Of a stretch of DNA of 64,000 nt, positions 17,578-26,584 are shown piece by piece. The DNA comes from Couchioplanes caeruleus. Lineage in GTDB: Bacteria; Actinomycetota; Actinomycetes; Mycobacteriales; Micromonosporaceae. Made by a program: the position numbers and the translations under genes. The notes below the pieces were generated by a model. The model worked only from the letters and a program-made list of their open reading frames with translations. It searched no databases and was not told the DNA's origin. Position 1 is the first letter of the stretch, and the number at the start of each line of letters is the position of its first letter. The DNA lies in NCBI RefSeq assembly GCF_003751945.1, contig NZ_RJKL01000001.1, forward strand, positions 434,001 to 498,000. Reading direction: 5' to 3'.

Positions 17578-18956
17578 TGGTCGACGCCACCCGGGGTACG
17601 CACGACGATCCGCCCGACGTCCTCGGCCCGATCGCGGGCACCCCCGCCTTCGACGACGACCGCCCGCCCAGCGCCGCCGTCGCCGGCGACTGCGTGCACT
17701 GCGGCTTCTGCCTGACCACCTGCCCGACGTACGCGCTCTGGGGCGAGGAAGCGGACTCGCCGCGGGGCCGGATCTATCTGATCCAGGCGGGGCTGGACGG
17801 CGAGCCGATGAGCGCCTCGATGGTCCGGCACGTCGACCGGTGCCTGGGCTGCATGGCATGCGTCACCGCCTGCCCGTCGGGGGTCCGCTACGACCGGCTG
17901 ATCGAGGACACCCGGGCGCAGGTCGAACGGCGCTTCGACCGTACGCCCCGGCAGCGGGCCCTGCGGGCGGCGATCTTCGCGCTCTTCCCGTACCCGCGGC
18001 GGCTGCGGTTGCTGCGCGGGCCGCTGCGGGCGTACCAGGCCAGCGGCCTGCGGCGCCTGGCCGCTCGCACCGGCCTGATGGAACGGCTCGGGCCCACCCT
18101 CGCCACGCTGGAGTCCCTCGCCCCGCGCCTGCGAACGGTTCCTCGCCCGCCGCGGCTGGTGCCGGCCGTGGGCGCGCGGCGGGCCGTCGTCGGGGTGCTG
18201 ACCGGCTGCGTCCAGAGCGCCTTCTTTCCGGAGGTGAACTCCGCGACGATCCGGATCCTCGCGGCCGAGGGCTGCGAGGTCGTCGTCCCGCCGGCGCAGG
18301 GCTGCTGCGGCGCGCTCAGCGTCCACAACGGGCGCCGCGCGGAGGCGCAGCGCTTCGCCCGGCGGATCGTGGACACGTTCGCCCGCGCGGGCGTCGACCA
18401 TGTCGTGGTCAATGCGGCGGGCTGCGGCTCGGCGATGAAGGAGTACGCCGACCTGCTGCGCGACGATCCCGCGTACGCCGCGCCCGCCGCCGCCTTCGCC
18501 GCTCGGGTGCGGGACCTGTCGCAGCTGCTGGTCGAGCTCGGCCCGGTCGCGACCCGGTACCCCCTGCCGGTAACGGTCGCGTACCACGACGCGTGCCATC
18601 TTGCTCACGCCCAGGGCATCCGCGCCCAGCCGCGGGAGCTGCTGGCCGGCATACCGGAGCTGACGGTACGGGAGATCGCCGACCCGGAGATCTGCTGCGG
18701 CTCGGCGGGCGTGTGGAACGTCCTGCACCCCGAGCCGGCGGCGGAGCTGGGCGAGCGCAAGGCCCGCAACGTGCTGGCCACCGGCGCGCGGCTGCTGGTC
18801 ACGGCGAATCCGGGTTGTCTCATGCAAGTCGCCGCCGCGGTCCGGCGCCTCGGCGGGGAGGTCGCGACGGCGCACACCGCCCAGGTGCTGGACGCGTCGC
18901 TGCGCGGCCTCGATCCCGCCGCGCTGGGGGCTCAGCCTCCGAGGTCGTCCAGATAG
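17577..18956 (+). CDS. glcF: glycolate oxidase iron-sulfur subunit GlcF
   Basis: A 459-residue protein with two N-terminal 4Fe-4S motifs (CVHCGFCLTTCP with Cys39, 42, 45 and 49; then CLGCMACVTACP) and two CCG domains (QGCCGALS and EICCGSAG), the pattern of heterodisulfide-reductase-like electron carriers. It takes electrons from the flavin subunits to the quinone pool. The start overlaps the glcE stop. The last 25 bp overlap the convergent TetR gene. The first 35 residues are an acidic extension before the first cluster motif. Confidence 0.92.
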   Translation: MVDATRGTHDDPPDVLGPIAGTPAFDDDRPPSAAVAGDCVHCGFCLTTCPTYALWGEEADSPRGRIYLIQAGLDGEPMSASMVRHVDRCLGCMACVTACPSGVRYDRLIEDTRAQVERRFDRTPRQRALRAAIFALFPYPRRLRLLRGPLRAYQASGLRRLAARTGLMERLGPTLATLESLAPRLRTVPRPPRLVPAVGARRAVVGVLTGCVQSAFFPEVNSATIRILAAEGCEVVVPPAQGCCGALSVHNGRRAEAQRFARRIVDTFARAGVDHVVVNAAGCGSAMKEYADLLRDDPAYAAPAAAFAARVRDLSQLLVELGPVATRYPLPVTVAYHDACHLAHAQGIRAQPRELLAGIPELTVREIADPEICCGSAGVWNVLHPEPAAELGERKARNVLATGARLLVTANPGCLMQVAAAVRRLGGEVATAHTAQVLDASLRGLDPAALGAQPPRSSR

Positions 18957-19501
18957 GCGGCCAGCTCCGCGACGGCCTCGTCCGGGGTGAGATGGCCGGC
19001 GAGGATGTGCACGGTCAGGCCGTCGACGACCGCGTGCAGCCGCCGGGCCGCCCGCTGGTGGTCGGCACCGGCGGGGAGCAGATGGGGAACCAACTGGAGG
19101 CAGAACCCGGCCATGCCGGTGAAGTGCAGGCGCTGGACCCGCGCGAGTTCCGGGTCACCGAGGCCGAGCGCGAGGAACGCGAAGGCGATCGACGACTCCA
19201 GGTGGCGCCGCTCGTCCAGCGGCATGGTCTCGCACAGCAGCACCTCGACGGCCTCGCGCGCGGTGCCCTCCGGCCGCAGATTCTCGAGACGGCGGGTGAC
19301 CGTGGCGATCACCTCCTCGCAGGCGAAGGCGAGCAACTCGGCGCGCGTGGCGAAGTAGTGCCGCAGGGCGCCGGATGACCATCCCGACTCGACGGCCACC
19401 GTCCGGATGGAGACCTCGGCCACCCCGTCGCGGGCGATGACCCGCCAGACCGCGGCGGCCAGCTCTCGGCGGCGGGCGGCATGATCGACGACCTTCGGCA
19501 T
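18932..19501 (-). CDS. TetR-family regulator
   Basis: A 189-residue regulator with an N-terminal TetR helix-turn-helix (VAEVSIRTVAVESGWSSGALRHYFATRAELL, about 28-55) and a helical ligand domain of the BetI/TetR_C type (YLRLDERRHLESSIAFA-like region and HAVVDGLTVHIL). ATG 19501 is the natural start. A 12-bp perfect palindrome and a near copy lie between it and the divergent membrane protein gene, so it probably represses itself and that gene. The ligand is unknown. It converges on glcF with a short overlap, but no evidence links it to glycolate. Confidence 0.88.
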   Translation of the reverse strand: MPKVVDHAARRRELAAAVWRVIARDGVAEVSIRTVAVESGWSSGALRHYFATRAELLAFACEEVIATVTRRLENLRPEGTAREAVEVLLCETMPLDERRHLESSIAFAFLALGLGDPELARVQRLHFTGMAGFCLQLVPHLLPAGADHQRAARRLHAVVDGLTVHILAGHLTPDEAVAELAAYLDDLGG

Positions 19502-19512
19502 CTCCCGATTAT

Positions 19513-19550
19513 CGCACGACTGTGTTATCAAGGTAGTAGCACGATCGTGC
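19513..19550. promoter_or_regulatory. candidate TetR operator pair
   Basis: GCACGATCGTGC at 19539-19550 is a perfect 12-bp palindrome. CGCACGACTGTG at 19513-19524 matches the same motif in 10 of 12 positions. Both lie in the 66-bp divergent region between the TetR gene and the membrane protein gene, where they would cover both promoters. Confidence 0.6.
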
Positions 19551-19567
19551 GAGAACGGGAGGACACA

Positions 19568-20101
19568 TTGATCGCCGCGATCATCGCCTGCGAGGTCGGT
19601 TTCTGGGTGCTGCTGGTGGCCGGCCTGGCCGCCCGCTACCTGCTGAGGCGCCGGAGGCTGAGCACCGTCCTGCTGTGGTCGGTGCCCCTGGTGGACGTGG
19701 CGCTGCTCGCCATCGCCGTCGTGGATCTGCGCGGCGGCGGCGAGGCGCACCTCGCCCACGGGCTGGCCGCGGTCTACCTGGGCGTGTCGATCGTCCTCGG
19801 GCACCGGATGATCCGGTGGGCCGACCAGCGGGCACATCACCGCTTCGGGGGTGGCCCCCCGCCGGTGCGAGCGCCGCGGACCGGAGCCGCCCGCGCCGCC
19901 CACGAGCGCCGGACCTGGCTGGAGCACCTGCTCGCGTACGCCGCCACCGCTGCCATCCTGAGCCTCTTCACCCTGCTGGTCGGCGATGTGGACCGGACCC
20001 TGCCGCTGTGGTCGGTGATGAGGCCCTGGGGCCTGGCGGTAGTGATCGACTTCGTCATCTCGTTCAGCTACACGCTGTTCCCGCGCCGCGAGACACGCTA
20101 A
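19568..20101 (+). CDS. membrane protein, likely TetR target
   Basis: A 177-residue protein with about four membrane helices (residues 2-22, 30-48, 55-76 and, after a basic loop HRMIRWADQRAHHR and linker, 120-140 plus a C-terminal helix 148-165). TTG 19568 is chosen because CGGGAGG stands 5 bases upstream. Function is not recognised; the architecture resembles small predicted transport-associated or 2TM-repeat proteins. Divergent position with a shared palindromic operator makes it the probable target of the neighbouring TetR regulator, perhaps a drug- or stress-response membrane protein. Confidence 0.65.
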   Translation: MIAAIIACEVGFWVLLVAGLAARYLLRRRRLSTVLLWSVPLVDVALLAIAVVDLRGGGEAHLAHGLAAVYLGVSIVLGHRMIRWADQRAHHRFGGGPPPVRAPRTGAARAAHERRTWLEHLLAYAATAAILSLFTLLVGDVDRTLPLWSVMRPWGLAVVIDFVISFSYTLFPRRETR

Positions 20102-20197
20102 GTATTCGAGCCGGGTTCACGAATCGCCGCGCCGGGTCCGGCGGATGTGTGAGCAAATGGGATTCGCGTGGCGAACCCGATTCCCGGGAGGACATCC

Positions 20198-20995
20198 GTG
20201 CAGCGACGCAGGCTGGCACTTGGCGCGGCGGCGTTGCTGCTGCCGCCGGCCCTCATGGTCACCCTCGGGCGGGAGCCCGCCCCGGGCCTGCCGTCCCCGC
20301 CGGCCGCCCGGGCCGGGACTCCCCCGCCGGCCACGCCGCCCCGCGTGCCGGTCCGGGTCATGGCGCTCGGCGACTCGATCACCGGCTCGCCCGGCTGCTG
20401 GCGGGCGCTGCTGTGGCGGAGACTGCCGGGCGTGGACTTCGTCGGCACGCGCTCCGCCCGGCGGTGCGGGTTCGCCCACGACGGCCGCAACGAGGGACAC
20501 AGCGGCTTCCTGGCCACCGACGTGGCCGCGCGTGAGCTGCTGCCGGACTGGCTCTCGGCCACCCACCCGGACGTGGTGATGATGCACCTGGGCACCAACG
20601 ACGTCTGGCGCAACCGGCCCGTCGCGGCGATCCTGACGGCCTTCACCACGCTCGTCGCTCAGATGCGCGCGTCCAACCCGCGGATGAGGATCCTCGTCGC
20701 GCAGATCCTGCCGATGGACCCGGCCGGCTGCGGCGCGTGCGGGCGGCGGGTGGCCGCGCTGAACGCGGCCGTGCCCGGCTGGGCCGCGTCCCTGGCCACC
20801 GCGGGCTCGCCCATCACGGTCGTGGACCAGTGGTCCGGCTTCGACACCGCCACCGACACCCCGGACGGCGTCCACCCGAACCGCGCGGGCGACCGCAAGA
20901 TCGCCGTACGGTGGTATCCGGCCCTGCTCGCCGCGGTCAGCCGACCGCCAGCTCGCCCAGCTCGGACCAGTCGTCCCGGTCCACCGTCTGGCTGA
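20198..20995 (+). CDS. secreted SGNH/GDSL hydrolase
   Basis: A 265-residue exported hydrolase. GTG 20198 has a CGGGAGG site upstream and opens a signal peptide (VQRRRLALGAAALLLPPA). After a Pro-rich linker the SGNH domain shows block I GDSITGS (Ser60), block III GTND (Asn134) and block V DGVHPN. Such enzymes are esterases or lipases, often acting on acetylated polysaccharide or acyl esters outside the cell. Two cysteine pairs (GCW, CGACG) could form disulfides. The 3' end overlaps the convergent monooxygenase gene by 59 bp. Confidence 0.88.
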   Translation: MQRRRLALGAAALLLPPALMVTLGREPAPGLPSPPAARAGTPPPATPPRVPVRVMALGDSITGSPGCWRALLWRRLPGVDFVGTRSARRCGFAHDGRNEGHSGFLATDVAARELLPDWLSATHPDVVMMHLGTNDVWRNRPVAAILTAFTTLVAQMRASNPRMRILVAQILPMDPAGCGACGRRVAALNAAVPGWAASLATAGSPITVVDQWSGFDTATDTPDGVHPNRAGDRKIAVRWYPALLAAVSRPPARPARTSRPGPPSG

Positions 20996-21260
20996 TGATC
21001 CTCGGCGTCGACTGCAGATGCGGGGGCAGCTCCCGCTGGGCCTGCTGGAAGTGCGCGGAGTTCACGTGCGCCGCGCCCGCCGCGTCGTCCCGGAACGCCT
21101 CGACCAGGACGTACTCGTGCGGGTCGTCGAGGCCGCGGGACCAGTCGAACCAGAGGCAGCCCGGCTCCGCCCGGGTCGCCCGGGTGAACGCGGCGGTGAT
21201 CTCCGGCCATCGCTGCGCGGACTCCGGCTTGACGAGGAACTTCGCCGTAATAAAGATCAT
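20937..21260 (-). CDS. antibiotic biosynthesis monooxygenase (ABM) domain protein
   Basis: A 107-residue dimeric alpha-beta barrel protein. The pattern is typical of ABM/YgiN: MIFITAKFLVKPE at the start, EPGCLWFDWSRGLDDPHEYVLVEAFRD in the middle and AHVNSAHFQQA with a late strand. Members oxidise quinone-like or aromatic compounds without a cofactor, though many small ones have unknown substrates. The gene is alone, with a 3' overlap with the SGNH hydrolase gene. Confidence 0.85.
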   Translation of the reverse strand: MIFITAKFLVKPESAQRWPEITAAFTRATRAEPGCLWFDWSRGLDDPHEYVLVEAFRDDAAGAAHVNSAHFQQAQRELPPHLQSTPRIISQTVDRDDWSELGELAVG

Positions 21261-21431
21261 CTTCGCTTCTCTCTCCTGCGATCACGGGCGGCGGGCCGCT
21301 CGGTCCATCTTGCCCTTCAGATGATGAGAACGCGCTAAATCGAACCAGTGTTGACACCCACGATCAATGCGCGTTAGCTACGAGCAGTCATTTGTTGCAT
21401 TCGATCGGTGAACAACCGCTGAGGATCCGCC

Positions 21432-21869
21432 GTGGACCTCGCCAGAGCCGGACAGATCGCTGTCATCATGCTCTCGCCCACGCTGGCCGTGGGCGTGGCG
21501 CTCTACGCTCCACGCGTCGCCCGGGCCCTGTGGCACCTCGCCCGGCGGCGGGACTACCCGTTGCGTACGTACAGGTACAGCCCACCCATCGAGCAGCTCG
21601 CCACAGACCTGCGCCGGCTGCTGCTCCAGCACGACGAACTCCGCACCGACACCCGGCCGGGCCCGCGCGGGGTGCGGCTGCGCGCCCTCGAGGCGGCCAT
21701 CACCGACCTGGCCGTCGGGGCGGCGCGCGCGCTGAACGTGCCGGCCTCCGTACCTCCCGCGCACGCCGGCATGCCCCCGGCCACGCTGCGCCGGCTGCTG
21801 CACGACCTGACCGAGGCGGGCCTGGCCCTGCCCGCCGTCGGTCTGCTGGCGGGTGATCGCCCGCGCTGA
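21432..21869 (+). CDS. small membrane-anchored protein before the sugar ABC operon
   Basis: A 145-residue protein with one N-terminal membrane helix (about 8-28) followed by a basic stretch (RALWHLARRRDYPLRTYRY) and a helical soluble domain (EQLATDLRRLLLQHDELR, LRALEAAITDLAVGAARAL). I do not recognise the family. It ends 25 bp before the substrate-binding lipoprotein gene, so it is probably first in that operon. GTG 21432 is the only good start; the upstream AT-rich stretch (about 21320-21410) could hold the promoter. Confidence 0.6.
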   Translation: MDLARAGQIAVIMLSPTLAVGVALYAPRVARALWHLARRRDYPLRTYRYSPPIEQLATDLRRLLLQHDELRTDTRPGPRGVRLRALEAAITDLAVGAARALNVPASVPPAHAGMPPATLRRLLHDLTEAGLALPAVGLLAGDRPR

Positions 21870-21894
21870 CCCGGAGCCGATAAGGAGCACGCCC

Positions 21895-23208
21895 GTGATC
21901 GGTAGGAGAACGGCCGGCCACCGCAGATCGGTGGCGGCGGCCGCCGCGGCCGCCCTCGCCTGTTCCGCCCTGGTCGGATGCGGCGGCGACGCGGGCGGCG
22001 CCCGGACGCTGAACTGGTACATCAATCCCGACAACACCGGCGCCACCCAGGAGGCGGCGGCCCAGTGCAGCCGCAACTCGGGCGGGCGCTACACCATCGC
22101 CACCTCGGTACTGCCGGCGACCGCGGACGGCCAGCGCGAACAGATCGTCCGCCGGCTCGCCGCCGGGGACCCGTCGATCGACTTCATGACCATCGACCCG
22201 CCGTACAACCCGGAGCTGGCCAGCGCCGGATGGCTGTACGAGTTCACCGACGCCCAGCGCTCGGAGCTGCTGACCGACATCCTCGAGTCGCCGATCAAGA
22301 CCGCCGAGTGGAAGGGCAAGCTGGTCGGGGTGCCGTACTCGGCCAACACCCAACTGCTCTGGTACCGCAAGTCGGTGGCACAGAAGGCCGGCGTCGATCC
22401 CACCTCGCCGACCTTCACCTGGGATCAGATGATCGACGCGGCGGTCAGGACCAACACGATCATCTCGGAGCAGGGCAAGCGCTACGAGGGCTACATGGTG
22501 TGGGTCAACGGGCTCATCGAGTCCGCGGGCGGCTCGATCATCCGCGACAACGAGCGTGGCCGCGACGCCACCGTCTCCATCGACTCGCCCGAGGGCAGGG
22601 AGGCCGCCCGGATCATCGCCAAGCTGGCGAACTCGCCCGCCGCGGATCCGGCGCTGTCCACCGCGGACGAGGAGGTCGGCCGGATCACGTTCCAGGGCGA
22701 GCGCGGCGGGTTCATGCTGAACTGGCCGTACGCGTACGCCTCCCTGCAGGGCAACGTCGCCGACGGCACGACGGATCCCTCCGTGCTCGAGGACGTGGCC
22801 TGGGCGCGCTATCCCCGGGTCAAGGCCGACGTGCCGAGCAAGCCGCCGATCGGCGGCGCCAACATCGGCATCAGCAAGTTCAGCACGAAGAAGGAGCTCG
22901 CGGTCGAGGCCGTCAAGTGCCTGATCTCGCCGCCGATGCAGAAGATCCGCTTCCTCGGCCTGGGCGATCCGGTCGCGACCGGCTCGGTGTACGACGACCC
23001 GGACGTCCGGGCGAAGTACCCGATGGCCGACCTCATGCGCGAGTCCATCAACGACGCGGGCCCCCGCCCGATCACCCCGTACTACGGCGACGTCTCCGCG
23101 GCGGTCCAGCGCACCTGGCACACGCCGGCCGGCGTGAACCCGGAGACGACCCCGGCGACCGCCGCGAAGCTGATCGACGACGTCCTGCACGACCGGCGGC
23201 TGCTGTGA
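21895..23208 (+). CDS. sugar ABC transporter substrate-binding lipoprotein (LpqY-like)
   Basis: A 437-residue extracellular solute-binding protein of family 1. GTG 21895 follows AAGGAG and opens a lipoprotein signal with lipobox LVGC. The mature protein begins GGDAGG and has the family phrases LNWYINPDNTG, GVPYSANTQLLWYRKS and a late GGANIGISKFSTKKELA segment. It should capture a sugar outside the membrane and deliver it to the two permeases encoded next. The full gene order (binding protein, two permeases, ATPase) and the permease sequences resemble mycobacterial LpqY-SugABC, which imports trehalose; trehalose is an inference here, with maltose-type sugars as alternatives. Confidence 0.88.
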   Translation: MIGRRTAGHRRSVAAAAAAALACSALVGCGGDAGGARTLNWYINPDNTGATQEAAAQCSRNSGGRYTIATSVLPATADGQREQIVRRLAAGDPSIDFMTIDPPYNPELASAGWLYEFTDAQRSELLTDILESPIKTAEWKGKLVGVPYSANTQLLWYRKSVAQKAGVDPTSPTFTWDQMIDAAVRTNTIISEQGKRYEGYMVWVNGLIESAGGSIIRDNERGRDATVSIDSPEGREAARIIAKLANSPAADPALSTADEEVGRITFQGERGGFMLNWPYAYASLQGNVADGTTDPSVLEDVAWARYPRVKADVPSKPPIGGANIGISKFSTKKELAVEAVKCLISPPMQKIRFLGLGDPVATGSVYDDPDVRAKYPMADLMRESINDAGPRPITPYYGDVSAAVQRTWHTPAGVNPETTPATAAKLIDDVLHDRRLL

Positions 23209-23237
23209 CGGCCCCGCGAACCGGAGAGGAGGTCCCG

Positions 23238-24185
23238 GTGACGGTCACCCGAGAACCACCGGCCAGGGCGTCGGCGCGCCGCAAGGCACCCCCGCTCGAG
23301 CTCACCGACCGCGCGCTGCACGAGCGCCGGCTCGGCTGGCTGCTGTCCGCTCCCGCGTTCATCCTGATGCTGGCGGTGACGGCGTATCCGATGGCCAATG
23401 CCGTCTATCTCTCCACATTCAGCTACCGGCTGACCGACCCGGCCGGCAAGGAGTTCGTGGGGCTCAACAACTACCTCGTGGTGCTCACCGATCCGCTGTG
23501 GTGGGAGGACGTGGGGACCACGGCATTGATCACCCTGGTCACCGTCTCGCTCGAGCTCGTCATCGGCTTCACGCTCGCCATGGTCATGCACAAGATCATC
23601 TTTGGCCGCCGGACCGTCCGGACCTCGATCCTCGTCCCGTACGGGATCATCACGGTCGTCTCCGCCTTCGCCTGGCGCTACGCGTTCGCCCTGGACTCCG
23701 GGTTCGTCAACAACTGGCTGGGCCTGGGCGACTTCGACTGGTTCGGCCAGCGCTGGTCGGCACTGGTCGCCATCTGCGCTTCCGAAATCTGGAAGACCAC
23801 GCCGTTCATCGCCCTGCTGCTGCTCGCCGGCCTCGCCCAGGTGCCCGGCTCGCTGATCGAGGCCGCCCACGTGGACGGCGCGACGTTCCGGCAACGGCTC
23901 TTCAAGGTGATCATCCCGAACATGAAGGCCGCCATCATGGTGGCGCTGCTGTTCCGCACCCTCGACGCCTGGCGCGTCTTCGACAACGTCTTCGTCATGA
24001 CGGCCGGCGCCAGCGGCACCGAGACGCTGTCGTTCCTCGCCTACCGGCAGAACATCACCCGGGTGGCGCTGGGCGTCGGCTCGGCGGTCTCGGTGCTGCT
24101 CTTCCTCTCGGTCCTGCTGATCGCGTTCATCTTCATCAAGGGATTCAAGACCGACCTCGGACAGGTACGGGGGGACCGCCGATGA
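23238..24185 (+). CDS. sugar ABC transporter permease (SugA/MalF type)
   Basis: A 315-residue inner-membrane permease with six membrane helices and the EAA loop that touches the ATPase (EAAHVDGATFRQRLFKVIIPNMKAA). The GTG at 23238 follows GAGAGGAGG. The N-terminal 35 residues are cytosolic and basic. The C-terminal phrase LSFLAYRQNITRVALGVGSAVSVLL is of the SugA/MalF kind. Its stop overlaps the next permease gene (ATGA). Confidence 0.92.
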   Translation: MTVTREPPARASARRKAPPLELTDRALHERRLGWLLSAPAFILMLAVTAYPMANAVYLSTFSYRLTDPAGKEFVGLNNYLVVLTDPLWWEDVGTTALITLVTVSLELVIGFTLAMVMHKIIFGRRTVRTSILVPYGIITVVSAFAWRYAFALDSGFVNNWLGLGDFDWFGQRWSALVAICASEIWKTTPFIALLLLAGLAQVPGSLIEAAHVDGATFRQRLFKVIIPNMKAAIMVALLFRTLDAWRVFDNVFVMTAGASGTETLSFLAYRQNITRVALGVGSAVSVLLFLSVLLIAFIFIKGFKTDLGQVRGDRR

Positions 24186-25012
24186 CCACGACCCGACGCT
24201 CCCAGGTGGCCTGGATCATCGGCGCGATCCTGATCCTGCTCTACACGCTGACCCCGATCGCCTGGATGATCTCGCTGTCGCTCAAGCCCGGCGACGACAT
24301 CTACAACAAGCAGTTCCTGCCGACCGACTGGAGCCTCGAGAACTACCGGACGGTGTTCCAGACCGACCTGTTCACCAGCGCGCTACGCAACTCGATCGGC
24401 ATCTCGTTCATCTCCACCGCGTTCAGTGTCATCATCGCGATGTTCGTGGCGTACGCGATCGCCCGCCTGGACTTCCCCGGCAAGAAGGTCATCCTGTCCG
24501 TGGCCCTGGCGATCGCCATGTTCCCGGTGATCTCGCTGATCGGGCCGCTGTTCGACATGTGGCGCGCGGTCGGGCTGTTCGACACCTGGCTCGGGCTGAT
24601 CATCCCGTACATCTCCTTCACGCTGCCGTTGTCGATCTGGACCCTGTCGGCGTTCTTCCGCGAGATCCCCTGGGAGATGGAGCAGGCGGCCCAGGTCGAC
24701 GGGGCGACGCCATGGCAGGCGTTCCGGCGGGTGATCGTCCCACTCGCCGCGCCCGGCGTCTTCACCACGGCGATCATCGCGTTCTTCGCCGGCTGGAACG
24801 ACTTCGTCTTCGGCGTCTCGTTGACCTCGACCGACGCCGCCCGCCCGGTCCCCGCCGCGCTGGCGTTCTTCACCGGCGCGTCGCAGTTCCAGCAGCCCAC
24901 GGCGGCGATCGCGGCGGCGTCCGTGGTCGTCACCGTCCCCATCGTCATCGTGACGCTGATCTTCCAGCGGCGCATCGTGGCCGGACTCACCTCCGGCGCC
25001 GTCAAGGGCTGA
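24182..25012 (+). CDS. sugar ABC transporter permease (SugB/MalG type)
   Basis: A 276-residue permease with six membrane helices and the EAA loop EQAAQVDGATPWQAFRRVIVPLAAP. It pairs with the previous permease; the two genes overlap by 4 bases. The sequence FFAGWNDFVFGVSLT in the fifth helix region is the usual MalG-type signature. Thirty base pairs separate it from the ATPase gene. Confidence 0.93.
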   Translation: MTTTRRSQVAWIIGAILILLYTLTPIAWMISLSLKPGDDIYNKQFLPTDWSLENYRTVFQTDLFTSALRNSIGISFISTAFSVIIAMFVAYAIARLDFPGKKVILSVALAIAMFPVISLIGPLFDMWRAVGLFDTWLGLIIPYISFTLPLSIWTLSAFFREIPWEMEQAAQVDGATPWQAFRRVIVPLAAPGVFTTAIIAFFAGWNDFVFGVSLTSTDAARPVPAALAFFTGASQFQQPTAAIAAASVVVTVPIVIVTLIFQRRIVAGLTSGAVKG

Positions 25013-25042
25013 GCCCGGCGAAGCGAGAGAGGAACGCCCGAG

Positions 25043-26257
25043 ATGGCAGCCATCACCATCAAGAACGTCGACAAGACGTACCCCGACGGCTACCACGCCG
25101 TGAAGGACGTCAGCCTGGACATCGCCGACGGCGAGTTCATGATCCTCGTCGGGCCGTCCGGCTGCGGCAAGTCCACCCTGCTGCGGATGATCGTCGGACT
25201 CGAGGACATCACCTCCGGCGACCTGCTCATCGGCGGCGAGCGGATGAACCAGAAGGCGCCCCGCGACCGCAACCTGTCCATGGTGTTCCAGAACTACGCG
25301 CTCTACCCCCACCTGTCGGTCTTCGAGAACATCGCATTCCCGCTGCGGCTCAAGCACACCCCGGACGCCGAGGTGCACGAACGGGTCAAGGCCGCCGCGG
25401 ACACCCTCGAACTGCACGAGCACCTCGACCGCAAGCCCAGCCAGCTCTCCGGCGGGCAGCGCCAGCGCGTCGCCATGGGCCGCGCCATCGTCCGGCAGGC
25501 CGACGCGTTCCTGTTCGACGAGCCCCTGTCGAACCTGGACGCCAAGCTGCGCGGCCAGATGCGCACCGAGATCCTGCGCATGCAGCGCCGGCTCGGCACC
25601 ACGACGGTGTACGTCACCCACGACCAGACCGAGGCCATGACCCTCGGCGACCGGGTCGCCGTGCTGCGCAAGGGCGAGCTCCAGCAGGTCGCCAGCCCGC
25701 GCGAGCTCTACGAGAAGCCCGCCAACCTGTTCGTCGCCGGATTCATCGGCTCGCCGCCGATGAACTTCCTGCCGGCCGCCGTACGCGGCGACGAGCTGCG
25801 GCTGCCGTTCCTCACCTGCCCCCTGCGCAGCGAGATCGCCGACCGGGTCGGCGACGCCCAGGTGCTGATCGCCGGCGTCCGCCCCGAGTACTTCGAGGAC
25901 GCCACCCTGGTCGAGGAACGCAAGCGCGACCGCGGTGTGATCTTCGAGGTCGAGGTCGACGTCACGGAGTGGCTGGGCAACGAGCAATACGCCTTCATCC
26001 CGTACGAGGCGCCCGCCGACATCGCCGAACAGCTCGCCGGCCTGCAGCGGGAGCTCGACAGCGAACAGATGCGCACGCAGATGGTGGTCTCACTGGACCC
26101 GACGAGCCGGGTGCGCGACGGGGAGAAGGCCTCGCTGTGGCTGGACCCGTCGCGGATCCTGCTGTTCGATCCGCGTACCGGGAGGAATCTGACCCTGCAG
26201 GAGGAAGCCGGCGGCCGGCAGGCCGAGGCGCAGGTTCCGCCGCAGCGCGCGGGGTGA
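25043..26257 (+). CDS. sugar ABC transporter ATPase (SugC/MsmK type)
   Basis: A 404-residue ATPase of the MalK/UgpC class. The nucleotide-binding domain shows Walker [10 protein letters not shown], the Q-loop in [10 protein letters not shown], the signature [14 protein letters not shown], Walker [13 protein letters not shown] and the H-loop in [11 protein letters not shown]. The C-terminal regulatory TOBE-like domain (about 240-385) completes the family layout. ATPases of this class can serve more than one importer in actinomycetes. It ends the operon. A tandem-repeat region follows. Confidence 0.93.
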   Translation: MAAITIKNVDKTYPDGYHAVKDVSLDIADGEFMILVGPSGCGKSTLLRMIVGLEDITSGDLLIGGERMNQKAPRDRNLSMVFQNYALYPHLSVFENIAFPLRLKHTPDAEVHERVKAAADTLELHEHLDRKPSQLSGGQRQRVAMGRAIVRQADAFLFDEPLSNLDAKLRGQMRTEILRMQRRLGTTTVYVTHDQTEAMTLGDRVAVLRKGELQQVASPRELYEKPANLFVAGFIGSPPMNFLPAAVRGDELRLPFLTCPLRSEIADRVGDAQVLIAGVRPEYFEDATLVEERKRDRGVIFEVEVDVTEWLGNEQYAFIPYEAPADIAEQLAGLQRELDSEQMRTQMVVSLDPTSRVRDGEKASLWLDPSRILLFDPRTGRNLTLQEEAGGRQAEAQVPPQRAG

Positions 26258-26327
26258 GAGCTGGCCGGCCGGGAGGTCGCGAAGGTGCCGCTCCGCGACA
26301 TCCCGGTCGGCGCGCAGCCTGCCGCGC

Positions 26328-26488
26328 CCTCGTCCCGGACCGCCCTCCCTCGTCCCGGACCGCCCGCCCCTCGTCCCGGACCGCCCGCCCCTCGCCCCTG
26401 ACCATCCGCCCCTCGCCCCTGACCATCCGCCCCTCGCCCCTGACCCCAGCCCCGTCCCGGACCGCCCGCCTTCACCCGGACCGCCCGC
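26328..26488. repeat. 21-bp tandem repeat, about seven copies
   Basis: Three copies of CCTCGTCCCGGACCGCCCGCC-like units are followed by three of the related CCTCGCCCCTGACCATCCGCC form and then two degenerate copies. The array fills most of the gap of 327 bp between the ABC ATPase gene and smpB. Nothing else is visible in that gap apart from the smpB translation signals. Confidence 0.85.
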
Positions 26489-26584
26489 ATGGGCTCCGCG
26501 ACGACACGCCCCGGGCTGGGTCGTCCTCGGCTCGCAGTAAGACATCGGCCGCCTGTCGTAAGCTCGCACGATCAGCCGCAGCGA

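Noticed and set aside
18932..19501. TetR protein as regulator of glcDEF
   Set aside because: It is convergent with glcF, and its palindromes lie at the other side, next to the membrane protein gene.
26489..26584. smpB start at ATG 26489
   Set aside because: It would add 37 Arg/Pro-rich residues without homologue and lies in a tandem repeat without ribosome site.
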